Part shown: positions 1-9,049 of the stretch, piece by piece
Layout of the letters: each line of letters begins with the position of its first letter
How positions within the stretch are numbered: position 1 is the stretch's first letter
Assembly (NCBI GenBank): GCA_934572335.1
Contig: CAKTKU010000003.1
Location: forward strand, 108,983-172,982
Direction of reading: 5' to 3'
Source: an uncultured Oscillospiraceae bacterium
Lineage (GTDB): Bacteria > Bacillota > Clostridia > Oscillospirales > Oscillospiraceae
DNA: 64,000 bases
The notes under the pieces: model-generated
Seen by the model: the letters and a program-made list of their open reading frames with translations, nothing else
Told to the model about the DNA's origin: nothing
Database searches by the model: none
Translations under genes and position numbers: made by a program

Positions 1-42
1 TCCGTCTCCTTTCAAAAAACTGAAAATCTGTTTATAGTCATA

Positions 43-72
43 GTGCGAGGGAGGTTTTCTTCTCCCCCGCAC
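43..72 (-). terminator. Stem-loop after sugar ABC permease gene
   Basis: Inverted repeat with 11-nt arms at 43-53 and 62-72, just past the permease stop codon. There is no long U-tract, so it may be a 3'-end stabilising hairpin and not a strong terminator. Confidence 0.5.
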
Positions 73-88
73 CTACGGTCTTATTATA

Positions 89-1126
89 TCACACGTTGTC
101 CTTCTTCTGCAGGAGCACCGCAAAGATAATTATCGCGCCCTTGATGGCGTCGCACAGGAAGGTCGGCACGCCGACAGAGTTGAGGATATTGTTCATCACG
201 CCCATGATGAGCATACCAACAAACGCGCCCACAAGGCTGCCTCTGCCGCCCGCCATGGATGTGCCGCCGACGATGACTGCGGCGATCGCGTCCATCTCAT
301 AGCCGGAGCCCGCGTTCGCATAGTCCATGGAGCCGATACGCGACACGTAGATGATCGCGGCAATGGCGCACATAACGCCGCCGAGGGCGTAGATGCGGCG
401 CTTGACAGAGTTGACATTGATGCCGGAGAGCTTCGCCGCGCGCTCGTTGGAGCCGATGGCGATGGTCTGGCGGCCGAAGGCGGTCTTCTTGAAGATGATG
501 TGCATTATAATGACTATCGCCAGCCAGTAGATTATCGGGAGGATGACCTGCCCGCCGATCTTGGCGGAGGCGATGAGCTTGAACCCGTCGGGAACCTTGG
601 GGTTGAAGTTTTTGGTGAGCTGCTGCGTGACGGAACGGAAGATCTTCATCGTGCCGAGAGTGGCGATGAACGGGGGCAGCTTGCCGTAGGCGACGAGAGA
701 GCCGTTGAGCGTGCCGAGGACGTAGCCCGCCGCAATTATCACGACGCACGCGATGGCGTAGGCCGGCGCGCCGGTGATGCCCATGCCGACGAGAAGTCCG
801 TTCGTCGGCTCGATGAGGTACATCAGTATCGCGCCCAGCGCGCACAGCATGGAGCCGACCGAAAGGTCGATGCCGCCGGAGATGATGATGAAGCACATAC
901 CCAGCGCGATAACACCGGCGTAGGTGTTGTTTCTGAGGATGTTCAGCCACGCCATGCCAAGCTTGCCGAACATTGCGCCAAACGAGCCGCCGTTGATGAA
1001 CATGACGACCGCCTGAATAAGCACCATGACCAGCAGCGCAAACAGCGTGGACACCATATGGTTGCGCGCCCACAGCTCCTTCACATTCGCCGCGAAGCCC
1101 TTGTTTTCCAGCTTTTTATTCTCCAT
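89..1126 (-). CDS. CUT2 sugar ABC transporter permease (RbsC/MglC type)
   Basis: Membrane permease of a carbohydrate-uptake type 2 ABC importer, 345 residues. Most of the protein is hydrophobic, with about eight to ten predicted membrane segments, and it contains the family signature GIDLSVGS near residue 95 followed by conserved glycine-rich helices. The ATG at 1126 is used because it sits one base after the TGA of the ATPase gene (translational coupling); a longer frame to 1168 would overlap that gene. Third gene of the order binding protein - ATPase - permease on the minus strand. The substrate cannot be read from sequence; ribose, galactose, autoinducer-2 or another monosaccharide are possible. 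Confidence 0.9.
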   Translation of the reverse strand: MENKKLENKGFAANVKELWARNHMVSTLFALLVMVLIQAVVMFINGGSFGAMFGKLGMAWLNILRNNTYAGVIALGMCFIIISGGIDLSVGSMLCALGAILMYLIEPTNGLLVGMGITGAPAYAIACVVIIAAGYVLGTLNGSLVAYGKLPPFIATLGTMKIFRSVTQQLTKNFNPKVPDGFKLIASAKIGGQVILPIIYWLAIVIIMHIIFKKTAFGRQTIAIGSNERAAKLSGINVNSVKRRIYALGGVMCAIAAIIYVSRIGSMDYANAGSGYEMDAIAAVIVGGTSMAGGRGSLVGAFVGMLIMGVMNNILNSVGVPTFLCDAIKGAIIIFAVLLQKKDNV

Positions 1127-1127
1127 C

Positions 1128-2633
<1,506 letters not shown>

Positions 2634-2667
2634 GTTATCACATCCAGTTATAGTATTAATGCATACT

Positions 2668-2749
2668 CCGCACAGAGCCGCCGCCGGGAACGTTTCCGGC
2701 GGTGCCTCTCTGCGGAAAAGGGGCTATGGCTATAAAGCCATAGCCCCTT
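2668..2749 (-). promoter_or_regulatory. Two stem-loops between binding-protein and ATPase genes
   Basis: A perfect 14-bp inverted repeat (2718-2731 / 2736-2749) with a short U-run on the minus strand lies just after the binding-protein stop, followed by a long imperfect GC-rich inverted repeat (about 2668-2690 / 2693-2715). Such hairpins commonly act as partial terminators or mRNA-stability elements that make binding protein in excess over membrane subunits (inference). Confidence 0.6.
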
Positions 2750-2773
2750 AAGGTTTCGCTTGTTTTTGCTGGA

Positions 2774-3799
2774 TCAGTAAACAGTGTTCTCCGGATCGAG
2801 GAACTCTGCAACGTTGTCAGCGGACACGATGGTGGTGGGGATGATGGTGGTCTGCTCGGGGTTCTCGCCGTTGAGCAGCTCAATGCCGACCTTGATCGCA
2901 TCCTGGATCATGGACGGGCTGTACAGAGCGGAGCACAGGCCGAGGTCTGCATACTGCTCGTCCGCGATCATGCCGAAGTACTCCTGGCATCCGCCGCCGC
3001 CGGTGATGGCCTTGATGTCGGTGCGGCCAGCCTCAGTGATGGCAGTGATGCAGCCCATGGAGGTCTCATCGTCCATGGAGTAGACAGCGTCGATCTGGGG
3101 GTACTTCTCAAGAGTGTCAGCCATAGAGGCAAGACCGTCGTCACGGGAGAAGCTGTTCACAGCGATCTCAAAGATGTTGGTCTTGTCGTAGCCGATCTCG
3201 TCAAGATAAGCGTAGAAGCCTTCCTTGCGCAGCTCGCAGACGGAGCCGGAGGAGGGGACGTCCATAACAGCGATGGTAGCAGCGTCGCCGACCTTCTCAG
3301 TGATGAACTTCGCGGACTGGTAGCCCATGTCGTAGTTGTCGCCGGTGACCTTGTAGATGCCCTGGCAGTCAACGTCGATATCGAAGTTGACAACGGGGAT
3401 GCCGGAGTCAATGATCTCCTGCATGGCGGTCTCCATGCCTTCCCACTGCGGGAAGGAGACGATGAGGGTGGCGCCCCACTCGACGAGGTCGCTCAGACCG
3501 GCCTGCATCTCGGCAGCGTCGGCAGAGGTGCTGACCTTGTACTCAAGGCCGTTGTCCTTGCAGTACTTCTCTGCGTAGTAAGCAACACCTGCGACCCAGC
3601 CGTGGGTGACAGCAGGAGCGGCAATACCGACCTTGATTTCGGGAGCGGCAGCCTCTTCGGCGGCGGGAGCAGCGTCCTCTGCGGCGGGAGCCTCAGCAGC
3701 GGGAGCTTCCTCGGTCGTCGTGGGAGCGGCCTGCTGACCGCAAGCGCACAGCGCGAAGACCATGCACAGTGCGAGCATCAGTGCGAGAAACTTTTTCAT
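2774..3799 (-). CDS. Sugar ABC transporter substrate-binding lipoprotein
   Basis: Extracytoplasmic type-I periplasmic-binding-fold lipoprotein (Peripla_BP_4-like), 341 residues. It opens with a lipoprotein signal ending in ALCACG, followed by an Ala/Glu/Pro linker to about residue 48, then alternating alpha/beta lobes typical of ribose/AI-2-type receptors. ATG at 3799 is preceded by GGAGG at 8-nt spacing; an upstream in-frame ATG at 3835 lacks one and would precede the signal peptide. First gene of the transporter operon, with a promoter near 4066-4094 and a ~260-nt leader. The binding pocket looks adapted to an unidentified sugar; TorT/TMAO-like sensing is a less likely alternative. Confidence 0.9.
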   Translation of the reverse strand: MKKFLALMLALCMVFALCACGQQAAPTTTEEAPAAEAPAAEDAAPAAEEAAAPEIKVGIAAPAVTHGWVAGVAYYAEKYCKDNGLEYKVSTSADAAEMQAGLSDLVEWGATLIVSFPQWEGMETAMQEIIDSGIPVVNFDIDVDCQGIYKVTGDNYDMGYQSAKFITEKVGDAATIAVMDVPSSGSVCELRKEGFYAYLDEIGYDKTNIFEIAVNSFSRDDGLASMADTLEKYPQIDAVYSMDDETSMGCITAITEAGRTDIKAITGGGGCQEYFGMIADEQYADLGLCSALYSPSMIQDAIKVGIELLNGENPEQTTIIPTTIVSADNVAEFLDPENTVY

Positions 3800-3870
3800 T
3801 CTGGTTTTTCCTCCATAAAAATTTTGTATATTCAAAGGCTTTCGCCTAAGAACCCCTATGTAACCGGCCG

Positions 3871-3916
3871 TCGTTCATGTGCACATTGCACATGAACGAA
3901 ACACGGCCGTGTTTCG
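3871..3916 (-). promoter_or_regulatory. Overlapping perfect palindromes in transporter leader
   Basis: Two adjoining palindromes in the 5' region of the ABC operon: 13-bp arms at 3871-3883 / 3887-3899 around a 3-nt centre, and a perfect 20-bp palindrome at 3897-3916. A weaker hairpin (GCGGCA...TGCCGC) lies just upstream on the minus strand near 3930-3960. They fall downstream of the predicted transcription start, so they may be repressor operators or RNA hairpins. Confidence 0.6.
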
Positions 3917-4065
3917 TTTGCCCCTCCGGGCGGCATATTTTCGGCATAAACTGCCGCTTTATACGTGTTTCTTCGTCTTTTTCAACATTTGCGGACGGTT
4001 TTCCATACCGTCCCACGCGAAATTCTGTCTCTTTTGCACAGAATTTATGCCTTCTGAACAAGTGC

Positions 4066-4094
4066 AATATACCACAATTTAACCCTAGTGTCAA
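4066..4094 (-). promoter_or_regulatory. Promoter of sugar ABC operon
   Basis: Minus-strand TTGACA (4089-4094), 17-nt spacer, TATATT (4066-4071): a near-consensus housekeeping promoter. It predicts a leader of about 260 nt before the binding-protein start. Confidence 0.65.
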
Positions 4095-4162
4095 CAAAGA
4101 CGTGTCAAAACTTTCGCACTATCCCGCGGATTTTACGCACATTTCACATTTCATCCCGCCGC

Positions 4163-4192
4163 TTGCAATGCGCGGGCGGAATGTAGTATACT
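4163..4192 (+). promoter_or_regulatory. Promoter of Nif11-like gene
   Basis: TTGCAA (4163-4168), 18-nt spacer, TATACT (4187-4192), about 40 bp before the start codon at 4234. Confidence 0.5.
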
Positions 4193-4233
4193 AATAATAG
4201 ATACAACGAAAAAATTTTACGGAGAATGCGGCA

Positions 4234-4560
4234 ATGAATGAAAACGTCATAAAATTCTTTGAGCGTTACGACGCGGACGAGGCGCTGCGCGCTCGCGTCG
4301 CCGAGGCGGAGGCGAATTACCCCGGCTCTCTGGAGATACGCGAGGCGCTGTGCGAGGCGGTACTGCTGCCCATTGCGCAGGAGATCGGGCTCGCGTTCAC
4401 GCTGGACGATCTGCGCAAGTATGAGACGCGCGAAAAGATGACGCGCGCCACGCAGGATGTCGACAAATGGCTCGCCGAGCCGGACGACGGCGGGGACAGC
4501 TACTGGCTGCTCGACCGCGGCTGGTCGGACGATGAGGCGAAGTTTTGCGGCGACAATTGA
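4234..4560 (+). CDS. Small acidic protein with Nif11-like N-terminal domain
   Basis: A 108-residue acidic cytoplasmic protein. Residues 1-65 follow the Nif11-like pattern: a short helix with FF, charged helices, then IAQEIGLAFTLDDL, matching the family's 'A-x-E-x-G-F-x-F-S/T-x-x-D/E-L' ending. Nif11 domains are known as leader peptides of some ribosomal peptide natural products and also in stand-alone proteins of unknown role. Here the C-terminal part is acidic and Trp-rich (DSYWLLDRGWSDDE), with one Cys and no double-Gly cleavage site, and no maturation enzyme is nearby, so a peptide-precursor role is not supported. Own promoter, RBS GGAG at 4221, strong terminator after it. Confidence 0.6.
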   Translation: MNENVIKFFERYDADEALRARVAEAEANYPGSLEIREALCEAVLLPIAQEIGLAFTLDDLRKYETREKMTRATQDVDKWLAEPDDGGDSYWLLDRGWSDDEAKFCGDN

Positions 4561-4576
4561 AAAGTGAACAGGCGCA

Positions 4577-4610
4577 AAAAATCAGGGGCAGGCTCATGCC
4601 CCTGATTTTT
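4577..4610. terminator. Bidirectional intrinsic terminator
   Basis: Perfect 14-bp stem (4577-4590 / 4597-4610) with A-tract and T-tract on either side, between the convergent Nif11-like gene and the anti-sigma-like gene. Confidence 0.85.
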
Positions 4611-4619
4611 TCGTTTCTA

Positions 4620-5462
4620 TCACCCGCGTCCGGGCTCCAGTATGCTTATGGTCTCGGCAACATCCGAGGGCGGATTTGGCGTGTCGCTCTCGCGCACCTC
4701 CAGCTCGCGCGCGATATGCTCCAGCGTCTCCATGTCGCTCGTGCCCTTTACCGTGAGCAGATACCCCCGCTCCGCGTCAAAGAGGAGGATGTAGTTTGCC
4801 TTGTCCATCCAAGCGAACATCTCGCTCTCGGAGTAGTCCGAGGTTATTTTCTGCACGTGCCACACGCCCCAGTCCGTCTCCTCCACGATCTCCGCCTTGC
4901 CGCTGAGGACGTACTGCGCCTTGTATGTCGTTGGCACGCTGCCGGAAGTTATGATATACGGCAGCTCCGCGCTGGTCATGTCGCCCTCGTCGGCAAGATA
5001 GCCTGTCCAGCCGTCCTCGTCCGTCCCGCCGAAGGTCGGCTCGCTCGGCAGCCAGAAGCAGCGGAGCTCCGGCTTGTTATGCGTCTGCGCAGGTCCGGTG
5101 AACGTGAACACCATGCTCGCCTCCGGATAGCTCAGCTTCTGCTGCTCGGTGATGTTCCCGTCCTCGTCCACGAACGTCCAGTAGCCGGAGACGGTCTCCC
5201 CCGCCTGAACGTCACGCCTGTCCATCGTGAAGCTCGCCACGGCGTAAGCCGTCGCAGTTAATAGTGCCGCGATCGCGGCGGCGAGCAGCAGCGTGCGCGC
5301 GGTCTTTCTCGCGCGTCGCGCGCCCTTCTTCTCCGGCGCGGCAGCGCCGATGCTTTCAAACACAGCGGCCTTTATCCGCGCCGTGCGCGCCTCGTCCGCC
5401 GCGCCTATCGTCACATTCTCCGGGCAGATGTCGCCGCAGATATCAGTTATATATACTTTCAA
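4620..5462 (-). CDS. Single-pass membrane protein, likely anti-sigma factor
   Basis: 280-residue protein whose gene overlaps the end of an ECF sigma gene by 20 bp. Residues 1-55 are a cytoplasmic segment, 57-77 a membrane helix (LLLAAAIAALLTATAYAV), and the rest an extracellular domain with a DUF4367-like tail (short conserved LLFDAERGYLLTVKG block). This topology and coupling are typical of anti-sigma factors; no zinc-binding ZAS motif (HxxxCxxC) is visible, so it is a non-ZAS type or another sigma-controlled sensor. The start is TTG at 5462, chosen because GGAGAGGGGG lies 8 nt upstream inside the sigma gene. Confidence 0.65.
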   Translation of the reverse strand: MKVYITDICGDICPENVTIGAADEARTARIKAAVFESIGAAAPEKKGARRARKTARTLLLAAAIAALLTATAYAVASFTMDRRDVQAGETVSGYWTFVDEDGNITEQQKLSYPEASMVFTFTGPAQTHNKPELRCFWLPSEPTFGGTDEDGWTGYLADEGDMTSAELPYIITSGSVPTTYKAQYVLSGKAEIVEETDWGVWHVQKITSDYSESEMFAWMDKANYILLFDAERGYLLTVKGTSDMETLEHIARELEVRESDTPNPPSDVAETISILEPGRG

Positions 5463-6000
5463 CGCTGTACCCCCTCTCCGTCAGATATGCCTTCAAGCGT
5501 TTCCTGCCGCGGGCGAGCTTTGTGCGCACCGTGGCGGCGTTCATGTCCATGTCGGCGGCAATGTCCTCCGTCTTCTGATAGAGGAAGTAGTGCCGCTGGA
5601 ATATCTCCCTGTCCGGCTGGGGCAGGCTGTCCACCGCGCGGCGCGCCGCCTCGCCCAGCTCGCTGACGATGTACTGCTCCTCCGGCAGCGTGCAGTCCGC
5701 CACGGGGACATCGTCCTGCAAAGGCTCGCTTATGCGCATCGCGCGCAGGCGGGACTTCGCCTTGTTGCGGGCGATGGCGGCGATGTACGCTTTCAGCGCC
5801 CCGCTCCCGGCGTTCAGGCGATTGTACCACAGCGCCGTAAACACGTCCGCCGTTATCTCCTCCGCGTCCTCCTCGCCCAGCATCCCACCGAGCACATTGG
5901 ACACGATGGCGTAGACATACGGCGTATACTGCTCTATTATCTCCGCCAGCGCCGCCGTGTCGCCCCGGTGCAGCCGCGCGACAAGCTTTTTCTCGTTCAT
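5443..6000 (-). CDS. ECF-type RNA polymerase sigma factor
   Basis: Sigma-70 family ECF factor of 185 residues. Region 2 is at about residues 20-85 (core-binding and -10 recognition helices, EEDAEEITADVFTALW) and region 4 at about 125-180, with a helix-turn-helix (DIAADMDMNAATVRTKLARGRKRL) that contacts the -35 element. ATG at 6000 follows the lipoprotein stop at 6005 by 4 bp. The operon (lipoprotein, sigma, membrane anti-sigma) suggests an envelope-signal response; a matching ECF-type promoter is seen upstream of the lipoprotein gene. Confidence 0.85.
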   Translation of the reverse strand: MNEKKLVARLHRGDTAALAEIIEQYTPYVYAIVSNVLGGMLGEEDAEEITADVFTALWYNRLNAGSGALKAYIAAIARNKAKSRLRAMRISEPLQDDVPVADCTLPEEQYIVSELGEAARRAVDSLPQPDREIFQRHYFLYQKTEDIAADMDMNAATVRTKLARGRKRLKAYLTERGYSVESIYN

Positions 6001-6004
6001 CGCG

Positions 6005-6679
6005 TCACGCTCCCTCCGATGTCCACACGGTCTCGTCAAAGCGCTCCTTTACGCTGTCCCACAGCCGCTCCACGTAATACAGCCCGTCGACCTGCCCGCT
6101 CAGCTCCCACAGCCTCGCCGGGGTGACGGTGATGATGCAGACGTAGTCCTTCATTTCCTCGCCGTCCTCTATGCTTGACTCGGCGCACACCCGCACCGGG
6201 CAGCCGAGCGCGGCAAAGGTCTCCGCCGTCTTCATATCATACTCGTTTCTGAGGCGCGTATACTCGTTCATGTCGGTGATCATGCCATCTTCGCTTATCG
6301 CTTCCGTGCGCTTGTCGCCGTCCGCGCCGGGTTCCGGGTGAATGACGAAATCGCGCGGCTCGTCCTGCGCCCACTCGTGGAATTCCTCCATGTCGTCCCT
6401 GCGCAGGAAGAAGCTGCCCTCGCGCTTATAGATCTGCTCCAGCACCTCATCCCAGCTTTCGTAGATCTGGTTATCGCTCTGCTCCCGCGCGTTTTGGCTC
6501 TCCGCCATCTCCCGCTCCTGTGTCTCGGAAAAATAGCTGTCCGTGCGGATGAACGGCGTCTCGTCCGCGCCGTGGCTGCCCTCTTCGAGCGTCGGCGTGG
6601 TCTGCCGCGCCGCGCCCGCGCAGCCCGCCAGCGGCACTGTGAGCACAGCGCACAGCAATAACGCCAAAAGTCTTTTCAT
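6005..6679 (-). CDS. Lipoprotein of the ECF sigma operon
   Basis: 224-residue secreted lipoprotein: signal MKRLLALLLCAVLTVPLAGC with lipobox LAGC (Cys19), then a highly charged, mostly helical domain with no recognisable family. It is the first gene of the operon, with stop-to-start spacing of 4 bp to the sigma gene, so it is probably exported to sense or modulate the envelope signal handled by the sigma/anti-sigma pair (inference from context). Confidence 0.7.
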   Translation of the reverse strand: MKRLLALLLCAVLTVPLAGCAGAARQTTPTLEEGSHGADETPFIRTDSYFSETQEREMAESQNAREQSDNQIYESWDEVLEQIYKREGSFFLRRDDMEEFHEWAQDEPRDFVIHPEPGADGDKRTEAISEDGMITDMNEYTRLRNEYDMKTAETFAALGCPVRVCAESSIEDGEEMKDYVCIITVTPARLWELSGQVDGLYYVERLWDSVKERFDETVWTSEGA

Positions 6680-6732
6680 CTTTTCGCCCCTTTCTCATCG
6701 GCATTGTGTTGTGTTTTGGCCTTTCACCTATA

Positions 6733-6760
6733 TAAACGCGCCGCGGCGGGAAAATGTTTC
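6733..6760 (-). promoter_or_regulatory. Candidate ECF-type autoregulated promoter
   Basis: Minus-strand GAAACA (6755-6760), 16-nt spacer, CGTTTA (6733-6738). The -35 'AAC' core and 16-nt spacing are typical of ECF promoters, and a similar pair precedes the second sigma gene at 30971-30998. Confidence 0.45.
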
Positions 6761-6821
6761 GTCTTTCGGAAAAATTTTAAAGCAGCGGCACAAAATGCGC
6801 CGCTGCTTCGGGTTTAACTCT

Positions 6822-8111
6822 TTAATTGGTCTTTTCTTTCGGCATCTCCCATGCGAGGTACACGCCGTTGAACTTATCCGCGTAGTCCTTTGAGGTGAAT
6901 ATCACGCTCATCGAATCCGTCAGCACAAGCTCCTTGTTCACCGTGATGAGGCTGCGCCCGTCGCGGTGCGGATCGACGATCGCGGTGGTCTTGGGTATGG
7001 TGTAGAGCATGCCGTCGGCTATCGCCTTCGCGTCTTCGCGCACAACGGGATACGCGCAGTCGAGCATCAGCACGCCCTTGAAGCCGCCCTCGCCCGCCCC
7101 GGTGTCGGCGGCAGTGATGGCGAAGGTCGTGTCATCCTCGCGGGTGAACTTCTCCGCCGGGATGTACAGGAGGTTATCAAAGCGCGCCGCGTCGCCATTG
7201 AGCGGGGCAATGTCCTCCATCTTGCCCGTGTCGGCGGTGACATTCTCGTCGATAATGTCGCGCACGGCCTCAAAATATATCTTCTGCCCCTCGTCGTTGG
7301 GGTGCACCCCGTCCGCCAGCGCCGCGAAGAAGCCCTGCTGCCCCAGCGCATAGTACGGGGCGAACGTGTCCGCCACGGGGACGCTGTAATACTCGCACAC
7401 ACTCTGAAGCGTCTGCATACGCGGCGTATATCCGCCCTCGGTCGCTTCCAGCACGTAGATTATCGCGCAGTCCGGGTTTTTCAGGTGTATCGCGCGCACG
7501 AGCGTTTCAAAGTATACGCCGAAGTCATCCTTCGGGTCGTCATTCCCGTAGCAGAGCACCGCAAGGTCGCAGTCCGCCGCCGCGTCGCCGTCCTTGACGG
7601 TCAGCATATCCGGGAAGAGGCTGTTGCCCGCCCCGGCGAGGTTTTCCACCGTCATGCTGCCCTTATAGTCTGCGCCGGAGAGATATTTATCCTCGACATA
7701 GTCCTTCAAAAGGTTCTGCCACATTGTCCCCTCGCCCGACGCGCCGTAGCCGCTGATGACGGAGTCGCCCATTATCAGCATTTTCACGTCGCACCCATGG
7801 GCGAGCTTCTGATAAAAGCTGTATTTCTTCGCATCCTCGGCGCGCTTTGCCCGCTCCGCCTCCGCGCGTTCAGCCTCCTCCTTCGCGCGCTGCTCCTCGG
7901 CGGCCTGCGCCGCTGCTGCTTCTTCCTCGGCAGCAGCGTCGGCCTGCGGCTCCGTGCTCTGCGCCGGGGCGATCTCCCCGCGCTCAAGCTTCGCCTGCCG
8001 CGCCTGCAAAACGATCACGAACACCAGTGCCGCGATCAGCACCGCCAGCACCGCGATCAGCGCGATCTTCACCGCCGGGCTGTAGCTCGGCTTTTCGTAT
8101 TTCTTTTTCAT
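6822..8111 (-). CDS. Membrane-anchored SGNH/GDSL hydrolase
   Basis: 429-residue enzyme: short cytoplasmic tail, membrane helix at about 15-37, an Ala/Glu-rich coiled-coil stalk (about 55-95), then an SGNH hydrolase domain. Block I is MGDS (nucleophile Ser117) and block V DGVHPN carries the catalytic Asp/His. Such enzymes act as esterases or acetylhydrolases on envelope glycans or lipids; the substrate is unknown. The ATG at 8111 follows GAGGGACGGAAG. The frame stays open upstream to 8405, but that part is the inserted MITE repeat and is not counted as coding. The repeat separates the gene from a likely promoter near 8500-8530. Confidence 0.8.
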   Translation of the reverse strand: MKKKYEKPSYSPAVKIALIAVLAVLIAALVFVIVLQARQAKLERGEIAPAQSTEPQADAAAEEEAAAAQAAEEQRAKEEAERAEAERAKRAEDAKKYSFYQKLAHGCDVKMLIMGDSVISGYGASGEGTMWQNLLKDYVEDKYLSGADYKGSMTVENLAGAGNSLFPDMLTVKDGDAAADCDLAVLCYGNDDPKDDFGVYFETLVRAIHLKNPDCAIIYVLEATEGGYTPRMQTLQSVCEYYSVPVADTFAPYYALGQQGFFAALADGVHPNDEGQKIYFEAVRDIIDENVTADTGKMEDIAPLNGDAARFDNLLYIPAEKFTREDDTTFAITAADTGAGEGGFKGVLMLDCAYPVVREDAKAIADGMLYTIPKTTAIVDPHRDGRSLITVNKELVLTDSMSVIFTSKDYADKFNGVYLAWEMPKEKTN

Positions 8112-8138
8112 TCTTCCGTCCCTCTCATCCTCGGTGTA

Positions 8139-8493
8139 TACCCTCGATTGACAAGGACACACACGGTTTTGACGGGCAGAAAAACGCCCATACATCCTCA
8201 AAGACCTTGTAAATACACAAAGTATTCCCTGCGGCCTTTTCGTCGTCTGCCCGCTTTTCTGCCACGGCAAAACTGCTTTGCACCTGACAGCGATGTATTT
8301 TCGTGTGATTTTTGGTTTTTGAGGTAAAGAACACAAACTGTCTTGGTACTCCGAGCAAAGCCCAGCGAAGCGGGTTTGCGAGGAAAAGGAAGAAGGAGCG
8401 AGCATAATGTAGTTTTCACCGTAAGGCGGAAACGAAATGGCGCGAGCTTCTTCTGACGTTGTCAGGCGTGTGTGCTCTTGTCAACCGAGGGTA
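8139..8493. mobile_element. MITE-like element, copy 1
   Basis: 355-bp non-coding repeat bounded by inverted repeats: TACCCTCGATTGACAAG at 8139-8155 and its near-complement at 8477-8493; the imperfect match extends to about 28 bp. The ends read TA|CCCTCG...CGAGGG|TA, consistent with a TA target duplication as in Tc1/mariner-IS630-type MITEs. A ~95 % identical copy in the same orientation is at 16514-16869. Differences between copies change residues in the only long frame, so it is not a conserved gene. It sits 28 bp upstream of the SGNH hydrolase start. Confidence 0.8.
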
Positions 8494-8600
8494 TCTATAT
8501 AGTATAATATTACCTCACCGAATGACATAAGGCAACAGAATTTTTGTCCTGCTCAATGTGCTTCGCACAAGGTCACAAGTTCGAGCGGTCTATACAAATA

Positions 8601-8631
8601 AAAAAAGCCCGCAGAACCGAAGTTCTACGGG
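8601..8631 (-). terminator. tRNA-Val intrinsic terminator
   Basis: Minus-strand hairpin with 10-bp stem (8622-8631 / 8608-8617, one G-U), UUCG loop and a run of U (8601-8606), 7 nt after the CCA end of the left tRNA-Val copy. Probably the original chromosomal terminator of this tRNA gene. Confidence 0.8.
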
Positions 8632-8635
8632 ACTT

Positions 8636-8713
8636 TGTGGTGGACGATACAAGACTCGAACTTGTGACCTCCCGCACGTCAAGCGGATGCGCTACCAGCT
8701 GCGCCAATCGTCC
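8636..8713. repeat. att-type direct repeat, left copy
   Basis: 78-bp sequence identical to 15532-15609, including a whole tRNA-Val gene. The two copies bound the integrase-encoding element, so they are interpreted as attL/attR. Confidence 0.8.
8638..8713 (-). tRNA. tRNA-Val(GAC), left copy
   Basis: 76-nt gene with encoded CCA. Acceptor GGACGAT/ATCGTCC, anticodon stem CCGC/GCGG with loop TTGACGT (anticodon GAC), and T-arm ACAAG-TTCGAGT-CTTGT. It has its own promoter-like TTGTAA-N17-TATAAT on the element side and a terminator on the chromosome side. Identical to the right copy. Confidence 0.92.
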
Positions 8714-8764
8714 GTAGCAAAAAGTGCATGAAACCGTCGATGTTTAATATTTTTGAGCACTTTT

Positions 8765-8793
8765 ATTATAACATAGAATTGCCGAAATTACAA
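8765..8793 (-). promoter_or_regulatory. Element-borne promoter for left tRNA-Val
   Basis: Minus-strand TTGTAA (8788-8793), 17 nt, TATAAT (8765-8770), about 50 bp before the tRNA 5' end. It lies inside the integrated element, so the element appears to bring its own tRNA promoter. Confidence 0.6.
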
Positions 8794-8818
8794 CTGGAAA
8801 CGCTGATTCGGCTTTGCT

Positions 8819-8840
8819 GTTGACATTTTTGTTGACACTG
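8819..8840. repeat. Putative integrase arm-type site, left
   Basis: 22-bp sequence made of two TGTTGACA-like units. It matches 15417-15438 with one mismatch in the same orientation. Both lie about 100 bp inside the tRNA repeats, as expected for P and P' arm sites of a tyrosine integrase. Confidence 0.55.
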
Positions 8841-8993
8841 CGAAGAGCCTGTTTTACCAGTGTTTATGCGGCTTTCTTGCTCTATGGGCGGCATAAAACC
8901 GACAGAATTGGCTCGATTTCCCACTGTTATTATTAGGTGGGAGGTCCAAACACTGACTTGAAGAAAAAACACGCTGAAAAAATGCCTCATGTA

Positions 8994-9023
8994 TTGACTT
9001 CCTGATTGCTGCTGCGATAGTAT
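8994..9023 (+). promoter_or_regulatory. Promoter of helicase gene
   Basis: TTGACT (8994-8999), 18-nt spacer, TAGTAT (9018-9023). The rest of 8714-9049 holds the tRNA promoter and arm site; no gene is seen there. Confidence 0.45.
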
Positions 9024-9049
9024 ATTATCAGAGAAAGGGAAGTGATTAG

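Noticed and set aside
8112..8405. N-terminal extension of the SGNH hydrolase through the repeat
   Set aside because: The added part is the MITE sequence; the second copy shows mostly residue-changing differences, and a good ATG with ribosome binding site exists at 8111.
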